Positions 8,646 to 16,598 of a stretch of DNA of 34,868 nucleotides are shown here, in pieces. Origin of the DNA: Clostridia bacterium (GTDB lineage Bacteria > Bacillota > Clostridia > Christensenellales > Aristaeellaceae); contig JAFRNK010000085.1 in NCBI GenBank assembly GCA_017430225.1, positions 1 through 34,868 on the forward strand, written 5' to 3'. The position numbers and the translations under genes were made by a program. The notes beneath the pieces were generated by a model that saw only the letters and a program-made list of their open reading frames with translations, was not told the DNA's origin and searched no databases. Every line of letters starts with the position of its first letter. Position 1 is the first letter of the stretch.

Positions 8646-9659
8646 TTATTGAGGCGCGGCGGTCGTGCCCTCGTCATACAGTTTGACCGGGAGCACCGTG
8701 ACCTGCGGCGGAAGGCTGGGGTCCGCGATCCGATTCAGCAGCAGGCGGACACCGTGCACCGCCACATTATCACCGTCGGCATAAATACTCGTCAGCCTGG
8801 GCAGATAGGGGATCTCTCCCCGCAAATGGTCAAAGCTGACAATGGACACGTCCCGGGGCACGGAGACGTGTTTTTCGTTCAGCGCCAGCATCACGGGATA
8901 GGAAACCTCGTCCCTGAAGGATACGATGGCCGTATAATCGAGCGGGAACAGCAAATCCCCGAGCCTGCCTTCCTCCAGCGCCGCTTCCACCGTCTCGCCG
9001 GGAACGACGCGGATGCCGTTTTCAGGGATATCATGGTCACGCATCGCCCGCCGGAATCCTTCGAGGCGGTCGATCTGCGAGCTGGACTGGTTGACGCCGG
9101 AAAGGAAGAGATAGCGCTGATGGCCCAGCTGGGCCAGGTGGCTGCCCGCCAGATACCCGCCCTGCACGTCGTCGCAGCGCGCGCAGTCGGTGGTTTTGCC
9201 CTCGATCCAGCGGTCCAGCAGCACGAAGGGGACGTGGTTGTTCTCCATGTATTCGATATGGCCGGGGTTGTTATGGTACGGGAAGTACAGGATCCCCTCC
9301 ACCGACTGTGAAATCGCCGAATGGATCAGCTGCTCGCCCAGCTTTTCGTCCAGCTGCATGCACAGCACCATCATATTGTAACCCGCGCGCCGCAGTTCCG
9401 CGTCCATGATGCTGAGCATGTTGCAGAAGTGCAGGTTGTGGATATCGTTGACGATCACGGCGACGTTTCCGCTCTTGCCGGAACGCAGCGTGGACGCCAG
9501 GGAATTGCGGATATAGCCCAGGCCGATCGCGGTCTCCCGGATCTTCGCCCGGGTCTCCTCCGGCAGGCGCGGGTCGTCGCGCAGCGCTCTGGACACCGTA
9601 TTCACGGTATAATGGCACGCCTCGGCGACGTCCTTCAGGGTTTTACGGGGAACGTTCAT
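8646..9659 (-). CDS. LacI-family transcriptional repressor
   Basis: A 337-residue LacI/GalR regulator. The N-terminal helix-turn-helix reads TLKDVAEACHYTVNTVSRAL (residues about 7-26), followed by the hinge helix region RNSLASTLRSGKSGNVAVIV and a periplasmic-binding-like effector domain with SVEGILYFPYHNN, FVLLDRW, CDDVQGGYLAGSHLAQLGH and VSIVSFDHLRGE. The ATG at 9659 is preferred because GGGAGGGA lies just upstream; a GTG at 9674 would overlap that site. It is divergent from a sugar ABC importer whose promoter carries two LacI-type palindromes, so it very likely represses that importer and binds a sugar as inducer. Confidence 0.92.
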   Translation of the reverse strand: MNVPRKTLKDVAEACHYTVNTVSRALRDDPRLPEETRAKIRETAIGLGYIRNSLASTLRSGKSGNVAVIVNDIHNLHFCNMLSIMDAELRRAGYNMMVLCMQLDEKLGEQLIHSAISQSVEGILYFPYHNNPGHIEYMENNHVPFVLLDRWIEGKTTDCARCDDVQGGYLAGSHLAQLGHQRYLFLSGVNQSSSQIDRLEGFRRAMRDHDIPENGIRVVPGETVEAALEEGRLGDLLFPLDYTAIVSFRDEVSYPVMLALNEKHVSVPRDVSIVSFDHLRGEIPYLPRLTSIYADGDNVAVHGVRLLLNRIADPSLPPQVTVLPVKLYDEGTTAAPQ

Positions 9660-9688
9660 GCGGGTCCCTCCCACGAATAAATTGATTT

Positions 9689-9718
9689 ATTATAACACAG
9701 ACCGGAATTGAATTTCAA
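9689..9718 (-). promoter_or_regulatory. Promoter of the LacI-family regulator
   Basis: Reading on the minus strand, TTGAAA (9718-9713) and a perfect TATAAT (9694-9689) are spaced 18 bp apart. The leader is short, about 20 nt, ending in GGGAGGG before the ATG at 9659. Confidence 0.65.
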
Positions 9719-9762
9719 TTTCAAACATGCAGAAAAATCGCCATGTTTTTTCCAAAAAATAC

Positions 9763-9791
9763 TTGACAAACCAAGAGATTAACGTTAACAT
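9763..9791 (+). promoter_or_regulatory. Promoter of the sugar ABC importer operon
   Basis: TTGACA (9763-9768) and TAACAT (9786-9791) are 17 bp apart. The spacer and -10 are covered by the first LacI-type palindrome, so repressor binding would block RNA polymerase. Confidence 0.7.
9779..9788. promoter_or_regulatory. LacI-family operator O1
   Basis: TTAACGTTAA is a perfect palindrome with the central CG typical of LacI/GalR operators. It overlaps the promoter spacer and -10 box. Its centre is exactly 30 bp from the centre of the second copy. Confidence 0.7.
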
Positions 9792-9805
9792 AAGGGCAAC
9801 TGGCT

Positions 9806-9821
9806 GGATTAACGTTAATCC
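9806..9821. promoter_or_regulatory. LacI-family operator O2
   Basis: GGATTAACGTTAATCC is a 16-bp perfect palindrome sharing the TTAACGTTAA core with O1. It lies just downstream of the predicted transcription start, where a bound repressor would block early elongation. Confidence 0.75.
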
Positions 9822-9859
9822 GGCAAACCGTTTCGATAAATTTAAAAGGAGGAACCATC

Positions 9860-11134
9860 ATGAAGAAACTGTTGGCTGTTCTACTCGCGCTGATGCTGGT
9901 TGCGGGCATGTGCTCCGCGCTGGCGGAAGGTGAACCCGTCAAACTGACCCTGTGGACATTCCAAGCGCTGCATACCGACCTGTACAAAGCCATGCAGGAA
10001 AAATGGAATGCCGATCCCTCCAAACCGACCCTGGAGATCGATTATCAGGTCATGCCCTATGAAGAAATGCACGACAAGCTGACCATCGCGCTGCAGAGCG
10101 GCGAAGGCGCCCCCGACCTGGTGGACATCGAGATCAACAAGTTCGCCAACTATCTCAAGGGCGACATCGGCCTTGCTCCGATGAATGAGTATGTCGAGCC
10201 CATTGAAGACCACCTGGTCATGAGCCGTCTGAACAACTATGCCAAGGACGGCAAGTTCTACGGCATCGACCACCACATCGGCGCCACCGTTCTGTTCTAC
10301 AACACCGCGCTCCTTGAGGAAGCCGGCATTGACTACACCACCATCAAGACCTGGGACGATTTCCATGAGGCCGGCAAGGTCCTGCTGGAAAAGACCGGCA
10401 AACCGATGGTCGTGTGGGAGTCCGCGGACTGCTGGAGCGTCTATCCCATCGTCAATCAGCACGGCGGCGACTGGCTCACGCCCGACGGCAAGGTCAGGAT
10501 GGATGAACCCGTTGTCATCGACACTCTGAAATTCATGAAGTCCATGCTGGATGACGGCACCGCGATGGCCTGCCCCGGCGGCAACACCCATTCCGAAGAA
10601 TTCTGGGGCTGGATGAACGGCGGCAACTGCGCTTCCGTGAGCATGCCCTTCTGGTATCTCGACCGCTTCACCAACTATATGCCTGACCTGAAGGGCAAGA
10701 TGAAGGTCGCCGCGATGCCGCTGTGGCCGGATGGCGGCCATAAGTCCGCGCAGATGGGCGGCACCGGCACCGCAGTCGTCGCTTCGAGCCCCAACGTGGA
10801 AGTCGCCAAGGAATTCCTGGCCTTTGCCTGTCTGTCCTTCGACGGCTGCGTCACCACCTGGAAGATCTGTGGCTTCGACCCGATCCTGAAGGATGTATAC
10901 GGCTCCGAAGAGATGAAAGAGCCCAACGTATTCTTCGATTACTATGATCAGGACATCTTCGCTGTCCTGGCCGGCGTTCTGGACGACATCCCGGATACCT
11001 GCATCTCCGAATACTTCCCCACAGCTTCCGATATCGTGAAGACCCAGATGGCTTATCGTCTGGTAGAACTGATGGAGGATCCCGAGCAGATCGCCAAGGA
11101 CTGCGCTGAAGAACTCCGCAGCCAGATCGACTGA
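9860..11134 (+). CDS. Carbohydrate ABC transporter substrate-binding protein (family 1)
   Basis: A 424-residue exported sugar-binding protein. The signal peptide MKKLLAVLLALMLVAGMCSALA probably ends at A-L-A before EGEPVKLTLWTF; the nearby cysteine (AGMC) is a poor lipobox because methionine precedes it. Family 1 features are KLTLWTF at the mature N-terminus, the early loop SGEGAPDLVDIEINKF, GKFYGIDHHIGATVLFYNTALLEEAG, and the GGTGTAVVASSPNVEVAKEFLAF stretch of the second lobe (quoted in parts). Aromatic residues in the middle (WGWMNGG, PFWYLDRF) could stack on sugar rings. It heads an operon with two permeases and sits under a LacI-type repressor. An arabino-oligosaccharide role like B. subtilis AraN is possible, given a ribulokinase 3 kb away, but not proven. 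Confidence 0.88.
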   Translation: MKKLLAVLLALMLVAGMCSALAEGEPVKLTLWTFQALHTDLYKAMQEKWNADPSKPTLEIDYQVMPYEEMHDKLTIALQSGEGAPDLVDIEINKFANYLKGDIGLAPMNEYVEPIEDHLVMSRLNNYAKDGKFYGIDHHIGATVLFYNTALLEEAGIDYTTIKTWDDFHEAGKVLLEKTGKPMVVWESADCWSVYPIVNQHGGDWLTPDGKVRMDEPVVIDTLKFMKSMLDDGTAMACPGGNTHSEEFWGWMNGGNCASVSMPFWYLDRFTNYMPDLKGKMKVAAMPLWPDGGHKSAQMGGTGTAVVASSPNVEVAKEFLAFACLSFDGCVTTWKICGFDPILKDVYGSEEMKEPNVFFDYYDQDIFAVLAGVLDDIPDTCISEYFPTASDIVKTQMAYRLVELMEDPEQIAKDCAEELRSQID

Positions 11135-11151
11135 CCGACCTGAGCAACCCT

Positions 11152-11177
11152 GCCGGAGAGGCAAGCGCCTCTCCGGC
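11152..11177 (+). terminator. Attenuating hairpin between binding protein and permeases
   Basis: GCCGGAGAGGC (11152-11162) and GCCTCTCCGGC (11167-11177) make a perfect 11-bp stem with an AAGC loop, followed by the weak U-run TTCTGTT. No promoter was seen before the permease gene, so partial read-through or message stabilisation is likely. Confidence 0.7.
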
Positions 11178-11275
11178 TTCTGTTCAGAAACTGTTTTCCC
11201 AGGCACACAGAACGCCTGATCAAACTGTCCGCACCGGGCTTCCCTCCCGACTAACGCAGATTGGAGACCAGGAAA

Positions 11276-12199
11276 ATGCAGAAAGATTCCGTGCAGCAAA
11301 AACCTTTGCGGCACAGGGGCAGCTTTTTGAACGATCCCCGGATCGTTCCCTATGTCCTTGTGGCGCCTTTTATCATCTTTTTTCTGGTCGTTTACCTGTA
11401 TCCGCTGATCATGACGATCATCATGAGCTTCCAGAAAATAGACGGTCCCAACCACCGTGAGTTCATCGGACTCAAAAACTACCTGAAACTGGATACCCGT
11501 GATTTCAGGCTGGCGCTTCAGACTTCCGGCCGGTACGCTTTCTGGGATCTGATCGTCCTTACGCTCGTACCGCTGGTGATTGCCTGCATCCTGCATTCGG
11601 GGCTGGCCAAGGGAAGCGCTTTCTTTAAGTCTCTCTTCTTTATTCCCTCGCTGACCTCGATCATCGTCGCCGGCATCGTTTTCCGGCTCGCTTTCGGAAC
11701 CCTCGAAACAGCCACCATGAACCGCGTCATGATTGCCCTGGGTCAAAAGCCCATCAAGTGGCTGAGTTATGCGGATTCCGGAAACTTCGTTCTGATCCTT
11801 CTGACTCTGTGGCGCTGGAACGGTGTCAACATCGTATACTATCTGTCCGGTTTGCAGTCCATTCCGACGGATTATTACGAGGCTGCCCAGATCGACGGCG
11901 CCAATGCCATTCAGAAATTTACCCACGTGACCCTGCCGGGCATCAGGCCGGTGCTGATTTACGTCATCACCATCACCGTGCTGGGCGGCTTCAGCATGTT
12001 CACCGAATCCGTCGCCCTCTGGCAGCAGAACAACGCCGGCGGCGTCGGCCGGACGATCGTGGGTTATATGTATATGGTCGGCTTCAAAAAGAACAACTTC
12101 GGCCTCGCGTCCGCTGTCGGCCTGACACTGCTTGCCCTGGTGGTTGCCGTAAACCTGATTCAGCTTGTCCTGATGGGTTTCTTCAAAAAGGAGGATTGA
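11276..12199 (+). CDS. Sugar ABC transporter permease, MalF/UgpA type
   Basis: A 307-residue inner membrane subunit that forms the sugar channel together with the next gene product. The ATG at 11276 is chosen over an upstream TTG (11261) because GGAGACCAGGA lies between them. A basic cytoplasmic N-terminus is followed by about six hydrophobic segments. The coupling loop that contacts the ATPase reads YYEAAQIDGANAIQKFTHVTLPGIRPV, near residues 200-226 (quoted here as EAAQIDGAN...LPGIRPV). No ATP-binding subunit is encoded here; such importers commonly share an MsmX/UgpC-type ATPase encoded elsewhere. It ends one base before the next start. Confidence 0.9.
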   Translation: MQKDSVQQKPLRHRGSFLNDPRIVPYVLVAPFIIFFLVVYLYPLIMTIIMSFQKIDGPNHREFIGLKNYLKLDTRDFRLALQTSGRYAFWDLIVLTLVPLVIACILHSGLAKGSAFFKSLFFIPSLTSIIVAGIVFRLAFGTLETATMNRVMIALGQKPIKWLSYADSGNFVLILLTLWRWNGVNIVYYLSGLQSIPTDYYEAAQIDGANAIQKFTHVTLPGIRPVLIYVITITVLGGFSMFTESVALWQQNNAGGVGRTIVGYMYMVGFKKNNFGLASAVGLTLLALVVAVNLIQLVLMGFFKKED

Positions 12200-12200
12200 C

Positions 12201-13058
12201 ATGGCCTCGAACAGAATTGAAGGGAAAAAGCGGGCCGTTCTCAGCATACTGGCAACCGCTCTGATGGTCCTGTTTGCCATCTTCGCAATGGTGCCGTTCG
12301 CGTTCATGTTCATGAGTTCCCTGAAGCCCGGCGCTGAAATGATGCGGTACGGCCTGACCCTGAAGTTTGACCCCGGCATTTCTTCTTTCCAGAATTATAC
12401 AGCACTGAATACCTACCGTGACGGCGTTTACTGGCACTGGTACAAATCCAGCGCCATCATCATGGTCATGCAGACCGCTATCGGGCTCTTCTTCAGCTCC
12501 CTGGTCGGCTACGGCCTGGCCATGTACCAGTTCAAGGGCAGGAACCTGGTGTTTTCCCTTGTGCTGATCGTCATGATGCTGCCCTTTGAGATCCTGCTGC
12601 TGCCCATGTATCAGCTCATGATCTCAATGAAGCTGATGAACACGTATTTCGGCGCCGTTGTCCCGTATCTGGTACCGCCTTTCATGATCTTCTTCTTCCG
12701 ACAATACTGTCTGGGCATTCCCAAAGAACTGATGGAAGCCGGCCGGATCGACGGCTGCACGGACTACGGCATCTTCTGGCGTATCATGGTGCCGATCCTG
12801 ATCCCCGCCTTCGGCGCGATGACCATCCTCTCCTGCATGAACAGCTGGAACAATCTGCTCTGGCCGCTGATCGTGATGCAGGACGAAAAGAAGTTCACCA
12901 TTCCCATCGGCATGGGCACCACCATCACGCCTTACGGCAACGCCTACGACGTGCTGATGCCCGGCGCGGTCATGGCCGTCGTGCCAATCATCGTCATCTA
13001 TCTCTTTGCCCAGAAGACCTTTATCGCCGGCCTGACCGCCGGGAGCGTCAAAGGCTGA
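12201..13058 (+). CDS. Sugar ABC transporter permease, MalG/UgpE type
   Basis: The partner permease, 285 residues. It shows the usual MalG-type pattern: a first membrane segment ending PFAFMFMSSLKP, a large extracellular loop with NYTALNTY, SLVGYGLAMYQFKGRN, LPMYQLMISMKLMNTYFGAVVPYL, the coupling helix ELMEAGRIDGCTDYGIFWRI, and MNSWNNLLWPLIVMQ before the C-terminal QKTFIAGLTAGSVKG. The final GSVKG tail is characteristic of the family. AAGGAGG overlaps the end of the upstream gene. A strong terminator follows 24 bp after the stop. Confidence 0.92.
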   Translation: MASNRIEGKKRAVLSILATALMVLFAIFAMVPFAFMFMSSLKPGAEMMRYGLTLKFDPGISSFQNYTALNTYRDGVYWHWYKSSAIIMVMQTAIGLFFSSLVGYGLAMYQFKGRNLVFSLVLIVMMLPFEILLLPMYQLMISMKLMNTYFGAVVPYLVPPFMIFFFRQYCLGIPKELMEAGRIDGCTDYGIFWRIMVPILIPAFGAMTILSCMNSWNNLLWPLIVMQDEKKFTIPIGMGTTITPYGNAYDVLMPGAVMAVVPIIVIYLFAQKTFIAGLTAGSVKG

Positions 13059-13081
13059 TTTATCCGACAAATAACATCATG

Positions 13082-13126
13082 ACAGCGTGGCCGCCGAATC
13101 AGCGGGGCCGCGCTGTTTATGTTCTT
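13082..13126 (+). terminator. Terminator of the sugar importer operon
   Basis: ACAGCGTGGCC (13082-13092) pairs with GGCCGCGCTGT (13106-13116) with one wobble pair, and a T-rich run (TTTATGTTCTT) follows. It isolates the importer from the etf promoter that begins eight bases later. Confidence 0.8.
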
Positions 13127-13133
13127 ATAATCA

Positions 13134-13162
13134 TTGACAAACAGCCCGGAAAAGCTTATATT
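13134..13162 (+). promoter_or_regulatory. Promoter of the etfB-etfA-lctD operon
   Basis: TTGACA (13134-13139) and TATATT (13157-13162) are spaced 17 bp apart. The leader is about 33 nt, ending in AAAGGAG before the ATG at 13202. Confidence 0.75.
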
Positions 13163-13201
13163 GACTGCAGACAATTATTTCTCATCCAAAAAGGAGTCGT
13201 T

Positions 13202-13981
13202 ATGAACATTTTCGTATGCATCAAGCAGGTGCCTGCGACCAATAAGGTACAGGTGGACGAAAAAACAGGCGTACTCAAGCGCAGCGGGGTGCAGAGCAAG
13301 ATGAACCCCTATGACCTGTTCGCGCTGGAAACGGCCCTCCGGCTAAAGGAAAAGCACGGCGGCAAGGTCACTGTGGGCACCATGGGCCCGCCTCAGGCGC
13401 AGGCGATCATCCGCGAAGCGTATATGATGGGCGCGGACGAAGGTTACGTATTCTCTGACCGCCGCCTGGGCGGCGCGGACGTGCTGGCGACCAGCTATAC
13501 CCTTTCGCAGGCCATCCAGAGCGTCGGCGACTTCGACCTGATCCTCTGCGGCAAACAGACCACCGACGGCGATACCGCGCAAGTCGGCCCTGCCATCGCC
13601 GAGCACATGGGCATCCCCCACGCGGCATGGGTCACGGAACTGACGGTCTCCGGCGACGGCGTGGACGCGAGGCAGCAGCTGCAGGACGTGATCGAGACCG
13701 TGCATATGCCCTTCCCCTGTCTGGTGACCGTGGAACAGGACATCTTCATGCCCCGCCTGCCCTCCCTCAGGATCGCCCGGGAGATCAAGGACAAGGAGAT
13801 CCATATCCAGGGTCTCGACTCTTTCCTGGATACCGACGAGAGCCACTACGGCCTCTCCGGCAGCCCCACGCAGGTGGAGCGCATCTTCCCGCCGGACAAC
13901 GATACCGAGCACGAGATGTGGGAAGGTCCTGGGCTCGCGGACAGGCTGCATGAGCAGCTCAGGAAATGGAAATTCGTGTAA
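13202..13981 (+). CDS. etfB: Electron transfer flavoprotein beta subunit (bifurcating LctB type)
   Basis: A 259-residue EtfB. In bifurcating complexes this subunit binds NAD(H) and the FAD at which the electron pair is split. It begins MNIFVCIKQVPATN, typical of anaerobe EtfB, and carries MNPYDLFALETALRLKE, GADEGYVFSDRRLGGADVLATS and CGKQTTDGDTAQVGP (residues 116-130), a hallmark loop of the family. The start at 13202 has AAAGGAG nine bases upstream. It is followed 14 bp later by an EtfA with a ferredoxin-like domain and then a GlcD-type dehydrogenase. This gene order is that of the Acetobacterium woodii LctBCD electron-bifurcating lactate dehydrogenase, so the same role is inferred. Confidence 0.92.
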   Translation: MNIFVCIKQVPATNKVQVDEKTGVLKRSGVQSKMNPYDLFALETALRLKEKHGGKVTVGTMGPPQAQAIIREAYMMGADEGYVFSDRRLGGADVLATSYTLSQAIQSVGDFDLILCGKQTTDGDTAQVGPAIAEHMGIPHAAWVTELTVSGDGVDARQQLQDVIETVHMPFPCLVTVEQDIFMPRLPSLRIAREIKDKEIHIQGLDSFLDTDESHYGLSGSPTQVERIFPPDNDTEHEMWEGPGLADRLHEQLRKWKFV

Positions 13982-13995
13982 AGGAGGCGGCGAAC

Positions 13996-15183
13996 ATGGC
14001 AAAAATCGCGATACTGGACCGTAAATGCACCGGCTGCGGCCTCTGCGCGCAGCACTGCCCCTTCGGGGCCATCGACATGAAAGACGGAAAGCCGGACCTG
14101 AACGCCGCCTGCAAGGTTTGCGGCATCTGTGTGAAGAGCTGTCCGGAAAAGGCCATCATCAAACTGGAAACCAAGGTGGACTCCGTCGATAAAAGCAAGT
14201 GGAACAACATCCTTGTATTCGCCGAGGTCAGCGGTGGGCAGCTGCATCCTGTATCCCTGGAGCTGATCGGCAAAGGCCTGGAGTTGGCGAAAAATGTGGG
14301 CTACAAGGTGAAGACCGTGCTGGTCGGCAGCGGCGTGACCGCCTTCGCAGAAGAACTCCGGCATTACGGCGTCAGCGAAGTCGCGGTATATGACGACGAA
14401 GCGCTCTCTTATTTCCGCGCGGACGCGTACGCTGCCTGCGTGGAAGACTATATCAAATACGCGCATCCCAGCGTGGTGCTGGTCGGCGCGACCAGCCTGG
14501 GCAGGTCGCTCGCGCCGCGGCTCTCCACGCGGTTCCACACCGGCCTGACCGCGGACTGCACAAAACTGGAACTGCGTGAGAACACCGACCTGGTGCAGAT
14601 CCGACCGGCCTTCGGCGGCAACATCATGGCGCAGATCATCACCACCAACACGCGCCCCCAGTTCGCCACCGTGCGCTACAAGGTCATGAACCCGGCCGCC
14701 CGGAACGAGGAAGCTTCCGGCGCCATCGTGAACCGGAAGATCCCGAAGGGCGTGAGCGAAAGCCGCGCGTCCTGCGTGAGCGTGCAGCCCATCCCGCCGA
14801 AAAAGAGCATCTCCGATGCGGAGATCCTGGTCGTCGGCGGCCGCGGCCTGCAGAAGGAAGCGGATCTCAGCATGATCAAAGAACTCGCGGCCCTGCTGGG
14901 CGGCGACTGGGCGACCACCCGCCCTCTGGTCGAAAAAGGCTGGAACACCAACGACCGCCAGATCGGCCTGTCCGGGCGTACCGTCCGGCCGCGGCTCATC
15001 ATCACCTGCGGCGTCAGCGGCGCAATCCAGTTCACCGCGTGCATGAACGGCAGCGACCACATCGTGGCCATCAACACCGACAAGAACGCGCCAATCTTCG
15101 ACGTCGCGCACGTCGCCATCGTCGGCGACCTGTACGAGATCGTCCCCGCGCTCATCAAACAGCTGAAGGAGGCCCGGCCATGA
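13996..15183 (+). CDS. etfA: Electron transfer flavoprotein alpha subunit with N-terminal ferredoxin domain (LctC type)
   Basis: A 395-residue EtfA. The first 60 residues are a two-cluster ferredoxin-like module with cysteines 11, 14, 17, 21 and 39, 42, 45, 49, each set followed by proline. The EtfA core follows (NNILVFAEVSGGQLHPVSLEL...), and the C-terminal FAD-binding domain ends with GLSGRTVRPRLIITCGVSGA and AINTDKNAPIFDVAHVAIVGD. The added ferredoxin module is what the lactate-bifurcating complexes of anaerobes carry. The ATG at 13996 is set by AAGGAGGCGG (13981-13990). The stop overlaps the start of lctD (ATGA), so the three subunits are likely made in balance. Confidence 0.93.
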   Translation: MAKIAILDRKCTGCGLCAQHCPFGAIDMKDGKPDLNAACKVCGICVKSCPEKAIIKLETKVDSVDKSKWNNILVFAEVSGGQLHPVSLELIGKGLELAKNVGYKVKTVLVGSGVTAFAEELRHYGVSEVAVYDDEALSYFRADAYAACVEDYIKYAHPSVVLVGATSLGRSLAPRLSTRFHTGLTADCTKLELRENTDLVQIRPAFGGNIMAQIITTNTRPQFATVRYKVMNPAARNEEASGAIVNRKIPKGVSESRASCVSVQPIPPKKSISDAEILVVGGRGLQKEADLSMIKELAALLGGDWATTRPLVEKGWNTNDRQIGLSGRTVRPRLIITCGVSGAIQFTACMNGSDHIVAINTDKNAPIFDVAHVAIVGDLYEIVPALIKQLKEARP

Positions 15184-16583
15184 AGACATTCAACCACGTG
15201 ACGGAAAGCGACCTCGCGTACTTCCGTGAGCTGCTGCCGGGCCGGGTCTTTGCCGGCGAAGAGATTTCCACCGACTACGACCACGACGAGATGACCGAAT
15301 ACGGCCACTTCATGCCGGAGGCCGTGCTGCAGGCACTGAACACCGAGGACGTAAGCGCCGTACTCAAATACTGCAACGAGCGCCGGATCGCCGTCACGCC
15401 CCGCGGCGCGGGCACCGGCCTGTGCGGCGGCTGCGTGGCCATCCACGGCGGCGTCGTGCTCTCCACCGAAAAGATGAAACGCGTCCTGGAAGTGGACACG
15501 AAAAACATGACCGCCACGGTCGAACCCGGCGTGCTGCTGATGGAATTCCCCAAGTCCCTCGAAGGCACCGGCCTGTTCTACCCGCCCGATCCCGGTGAGA
15601 AGACCGCGACCATGGGCGGCAACGCGATGACGAACGCGGGCGGCATGCGCGCCGTGCGCTACGGCGTCACCCGCGATTATATCCTGGGCATGGAAGTCGT
15701 CCTGGCGGACGGCAGCGTGATCGAGCTGGGCGGGAAGACGGTCAAGACGTCTTCCGGCTACAGCCTGATCGACCTGATGATCGGCTCCGAGGGCACCCTG
15801 GGCTTCCTGACCCGGCTCACGGTCAAACTGGTGCCGGAACCGAAGGTGAACCTCTCCCTGCTCATGCCCTTCGACGACCTGGATGCATGCATCGGCGCGG
15901 TGCCGAAAGTGCTCGCCTGCGGCTGTGACCCGACGGCGGTCGAGTTCATGGAGCGCGAGGTCATCTCCTGCGCGGAAACTTACCTGGGCAAACAGTTCCC
16001 GGATACCAGCGCGAACGCCTACCTGCTCGTCCGCTTGGACGGCCCGAGCCAGGACGCGCTGCAGCCGGCCATCGACACACTGACCGACCTGGCGCTGAAC
16101 ATCGGCGCCAAGGACGTGCTGCTGGCGGATACCGACGAGCGCAAGGAATCCATCTGGAACGCCCGCGGCGCTTTCCTGGAAGCCATCAAGGGCTCCACGA
16201 GCACGATGGACGAATGCGACGTGGTCGTCCCGCGGGACGTGATCCCCGAATTCGTGCACCGCACCGTCGAAATCGGGAAGACGCTGGGCGTGCGCATCCG
16301 TTCCTTCGGCCACGCCGGGGACGGGAACCTGCACATCTACGTCTGCCGCGACGACCTGCCCGAAGCCGAATGGAAAGAAAAAGTCGCCTCCGCCATGAAA
16401 CAGCTGTATGACGAAGCGAAAGCGCTGCACGGCGAGGTCAGCGGCGAGCACGGGATCGGCCACGCCAAGAAAGCTTTCCTGCGCGAAAGCGTGGGCGACC
16501 GCCAGATCGAACTCATGCGCGGCATCAAGGCCGCCTTCGACCCCAACGGCATCCTGAACCCCGGCAAGGTCGCGGGGATGTAA
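15180..16583 (+). CDS. lctD: FAD-linked D-lactate dehydrogenase/glycolate oxidase-family subunit (LctD type)
   Basis: A 467-residue FAD enzyme of the GlcD/D-lactate dehydrogenase family. The PCMH FAD-binding domain has PRGAGTGLCGG at residues 74-84 and GGNAMTNAGGMRAVRYGVTRD (about 146-166). The C-terminal FAD-oxidase domain has GHAGDGNLHIY (377-387), SGEHGIGHAKK (421-431) and DPNGILNPGK (454-463). With the EtfBA pair upstream, it is expected to oxidise lactate to pyruvate and pass electrons to the Etf, which sends them to NAD at the expense of ferredoxin. Another 2-hydroxyacid is possible: no lactate permease or racemase is present here. No clear terminator separates it from the convergent AraC gene 15 bp on. 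Confidence 0.9.
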   Translation: MKTFNHVTESDLAYFRELLPGRVFAGEEISTDYDHDEMTEYGHFMPEAVLQALNTEDVSAVLKYCNERRIAVTPRGAGTGLCGGCVAIHGGVVLSTEKMKRVLEVDTKNMTATVEPGVLLMEFPKSLEGTGLFYPPDPGEKTATMGGNAMTNAGGMRAVRYGVTRDYILGMEVVLADGSVIELGGKTVKTSSGYSLIDLMIGSEGTLGFLTRLTVKLVPEPKVNLSLLMPFDDLDACIGAVPKVLACGCDPTAVEFMEREVISCAETYLGKQFPDTSANAYLLVRLDGPSQDALQPAIDTLTDLALNIGAKDVLLADTDERKESIWNARGAFLEAIKGSTSTMDECDVVVPRDVIPEFVHRTVEIGKTLGVRIRSFGHAGDGNLHIYVCRDDLPEAEWKEKVASAMKQLYDEAKALHGEVSGEHGIGHAKKAFLRESVGDRQIELMRGIKAAFDPNGILNPGKVAGM

Positions 16584-16598
16584 TCCAGATCGTTGTCT

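Noticed and set aside
9881-12379. An 832-codon open frame on the minus strand opposite the sugar importer genes
   Set aside because: It is the antisense shadow of a binding protein and permeases with clear motifs; long antisense frames are expected at this GC content.
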